Under the pieces are notes generated by a model. That model had not been told where the DNA came from, did no database searches, and saw nothing but the letters and a program-made list of their open reading frames with translations. From contig NC_135250.1 in the NCBI RefSeq assembly GCF_964204865.1, positions 28,635,395-28,699,394 on the forward strand: 64,000 bases of DNA. Direction: 5' to 3'. This document shows positions 62,065 through 64,000 of the stretch, one piece after another. Source of the DNA: Styela clava (Eukaryota > Chordata > Ascidiacea > Stolidobranchia > Styelidae). Numbering within the stretch: position 1 is the first letter of the stretch; each line of letters starts with the position of its first letter. Both the position numbers and the translations under genes were made by a program.

Positions 62065-64000
62065 ATGTTTTTGTTAAATCCACAGGTCAAGTTTACATCG
62101 TTACTTTATGATAGAAAATAGTAATTTCTCATTCTCCTAAAACAAAAGCGGATATCATCACGATGAAAGTTGATAGTTACATTTTTCTAGCATGTTTCGA
62201 TAGAAAATGAACTCTTCAACCATTATAGTTTGCCAAAAATAAACCACCAATATAAATAGAGAAATACGATATAGTTACAGATTTTTTGACCGAAGTCTGA
62301 TATTCTTACTTAATTATCTACTTTACGGAATTGTAAAGTTTCACTTCTCTTCAAATCAGGCAAATTAATACAAGTATATGGCTTTTTCTCGATTACAAGA
62401 TAAAAATTGACCCTATCCTTGCCCATCAAGATAAATAATTTTTTAAGGAAAATTTGAATAATATTTGCCCTTCATAGCATATCATAGAGTCAGTTGAAGT
62501 GAACTTGACCTCGTAATTGATATAGTTTAAACACAATTAGTGTGTAGAATTGATAAGTTCATTATTTTGGTAATATCATTTGCCAATAAGTTTGAACTGT
62601 ACATATAAAGTGTTTGTTCAATTATTTTTTTTTGCACACTTTCTTTGTATGACAGTATTTTATGGTTTTGAATAGGTTTTCATATATAATTCATGAAGAT
62701 ACCCTACCCCGAACAATGGGGCTAACAATGTTCGGCAGTACCAACTTTTTTTGTAATGCTGTATCAAATTTGGGCTGCTCCACTACTCAGTGAGCATTAT
62801 TGAGCTAATTTTGATTTAAAACAGAGTTTAAAATAAACATAGATCAATATGCAATATTTCGTTGTAAATATTCAAATTTTGATTTTAAAGGTCATTCATT
62901 CCTATCACTTTATCAGTTATATATTTTGATGCAAACTGGTTCAAATTAAAAAAAAAATTCAATAAATCATTACTTGAAATTGTTATCACGAGGCTCCAGT
63001 TTAAAAATAGGCAATTTCAAGCATCTTTACTGACCAGTGGCATCTCGCTTCATGATGTTTAGTTTAGTTTGACAGGCTTGATCATTAATAGTTTATTATT
63101 ACGACGTTAAGTTTGTATATATATCTTATTCGGTAATAATTGTATTGCTTGCTTGCCCAATATATTTCGTTAATACACATATGATTGTTCATTAAATTAA
63201 AGGTAGCTATGAAGGTAGTACGTTGCGTTTTTTAAATTGGCATTCTACGAACACTTGTAGATCGTATCAAGGCGAGAAATTCAGATTTCTCTCTACCCAA
63301 CTTAAAAGGAAGCTGAGGACTATGTTACCACCAGAAACAACCGATGAATTGTACTAAGCTTGTGGGATCAGGATAATTACTTATGAACAGTCTTACTGGA
63401 CATGCAGCGGGCCTATAAATCGTTTTGTTAATATTGTTATATTGTTGTTGTTGTTCTAATTGTTGTCGTAAAAAAATCGCTGTTCTCGCTTTCGCATTTT
63501 ACTAGTGGGTTGTTATTAGTATATATAGTTTCCCAACTTATTATGGAAAATTTTGCATTCTAATTAGAGATTCTGCCGCTATTATTTTTTATGGTCTCAC
63601 ATGAAACAATGTTAATCGCGGGCTTGATGAACATTGTTATTAGTTCGATGACACCAAATTTCAAAGTACCACAGGTGGCGCTGTTAAAGACTGTTACTAG
63701 CAGTGGTAACCAAATTTAGAAATTCTCATCAACCAAAGTTTTTCATGTGGTCCAATTTCTACGTTCTTACTAACATTCTGTGAACGCTGCTCTATACGAA
63801 GCTCAGCTAATTTTGGAATGAAAAGGCACACCATCATAAGACCAGATAAAACTAATAAACTATAATAAACAAATGAAATTTTTCGTCCGTGGGACCCTTT
63901 CTCCTCTTATCTACTATAAGTTTAATAGGCATACGCACTTTCTTGGCACTGTGGGACGTCATAATAAAACCATTTCTTTTTGTTTTGAAAATATTTTAAT
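62065..64000. other. 3' flank of gene 5
   Basis: Non-coding. Collinear with the flank after gene 3 (28919 to about 30980, without its MITE) and with the flank after gene 4. The window ends a few hundred bases before the point where, in the other two copies, the small membrane-protein/pseudogene unit begins. Confidence 0.7.

Overview
This is an AT-rich eukaryotic genomic window: GT-AG introns, no operons, abundant microsatellites and non-autonomous transposons. Its core is a head-to-tail cluster of five complete, plus-strand microsomal cytochrome P450 genes of the CYP2 type (CYP2 clan) at 1778-7011, 13133-19130, 22156-28918, 42224-48526 and 56181-62064. All five reconstruct to nine coding exons with the same intron phases (0,2,0,2,1,0,1,0). 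They give proteins of 493-494 residues with an N-terminal anchor, a PPGP hinge, the I-helix AG-x-x-T-T motif, ExxR, PERF/PDRF and the heme-thiolate loop. A marine invertebrate is likely, and an ascidian such as Ciona would fit the composition, the compact introns and the 'CAAGATGGCGGAC' MITE family. The sequence alone does not prove the species.

Layout. 1-1777: flank with a tetranucleotide repeat element. 1778-7011: P450 gene 1. 7012-13132: gene-free, with a diverged ~2.2 kb tandem duplication, MITEs and two 5S-rRNA-like relics. 13133-19130: gene 2, with two intronic MITEs. 19131-22155: spacer. 22156-28918: gene 3. 28919-31360: spacer with a young MITE. 31361-39363: three near-identical head-to-tail copies of a ~2.6 kb unit. 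39364-42223: spacer. 42224-48526: gene 4. 48527-50280: spacer. 50281-53390: a fourth, older copy of the unit with a ~1 kb minisatellite. 53391-56180: spacer. 56181-62064: gene 5. 62065-64000: spacer.

History. Genes 1 and 2 are diverged, while genes 3, 4 and 5 are recent paralogues. The spacers show that a block was copied as a whole. It held a small minus-strand His/Asp-rich membrane-protein ORF, the 3' part of a gene-2-like P450, a spacer, a gene-3-like P450 and its 3' flank. In the extra copies the gene-2-like part survives only as exon 8/9 pseudogene fragments. In the triplicated units a 532-bp segment, mostly intron 8, is inverted. Gene 4 looks mosaic: gene-5-like up to exon 2 and gene-3-like after it.

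Function. The P450s should be ER-membrane, heme-thiolate monooxygenases fed by P450 reductase. Their substrates cannot be read from sequence. Genes 2-5 lack the usual I-helix acid before the conserved Thr (Ala or Thr instead), and genes 1, 3, 4 and 5 have His in place of Arg in the C-helix WxxxR motif. I see no CRISPR array, no convincing tRNA gene and no autonomous transposase.
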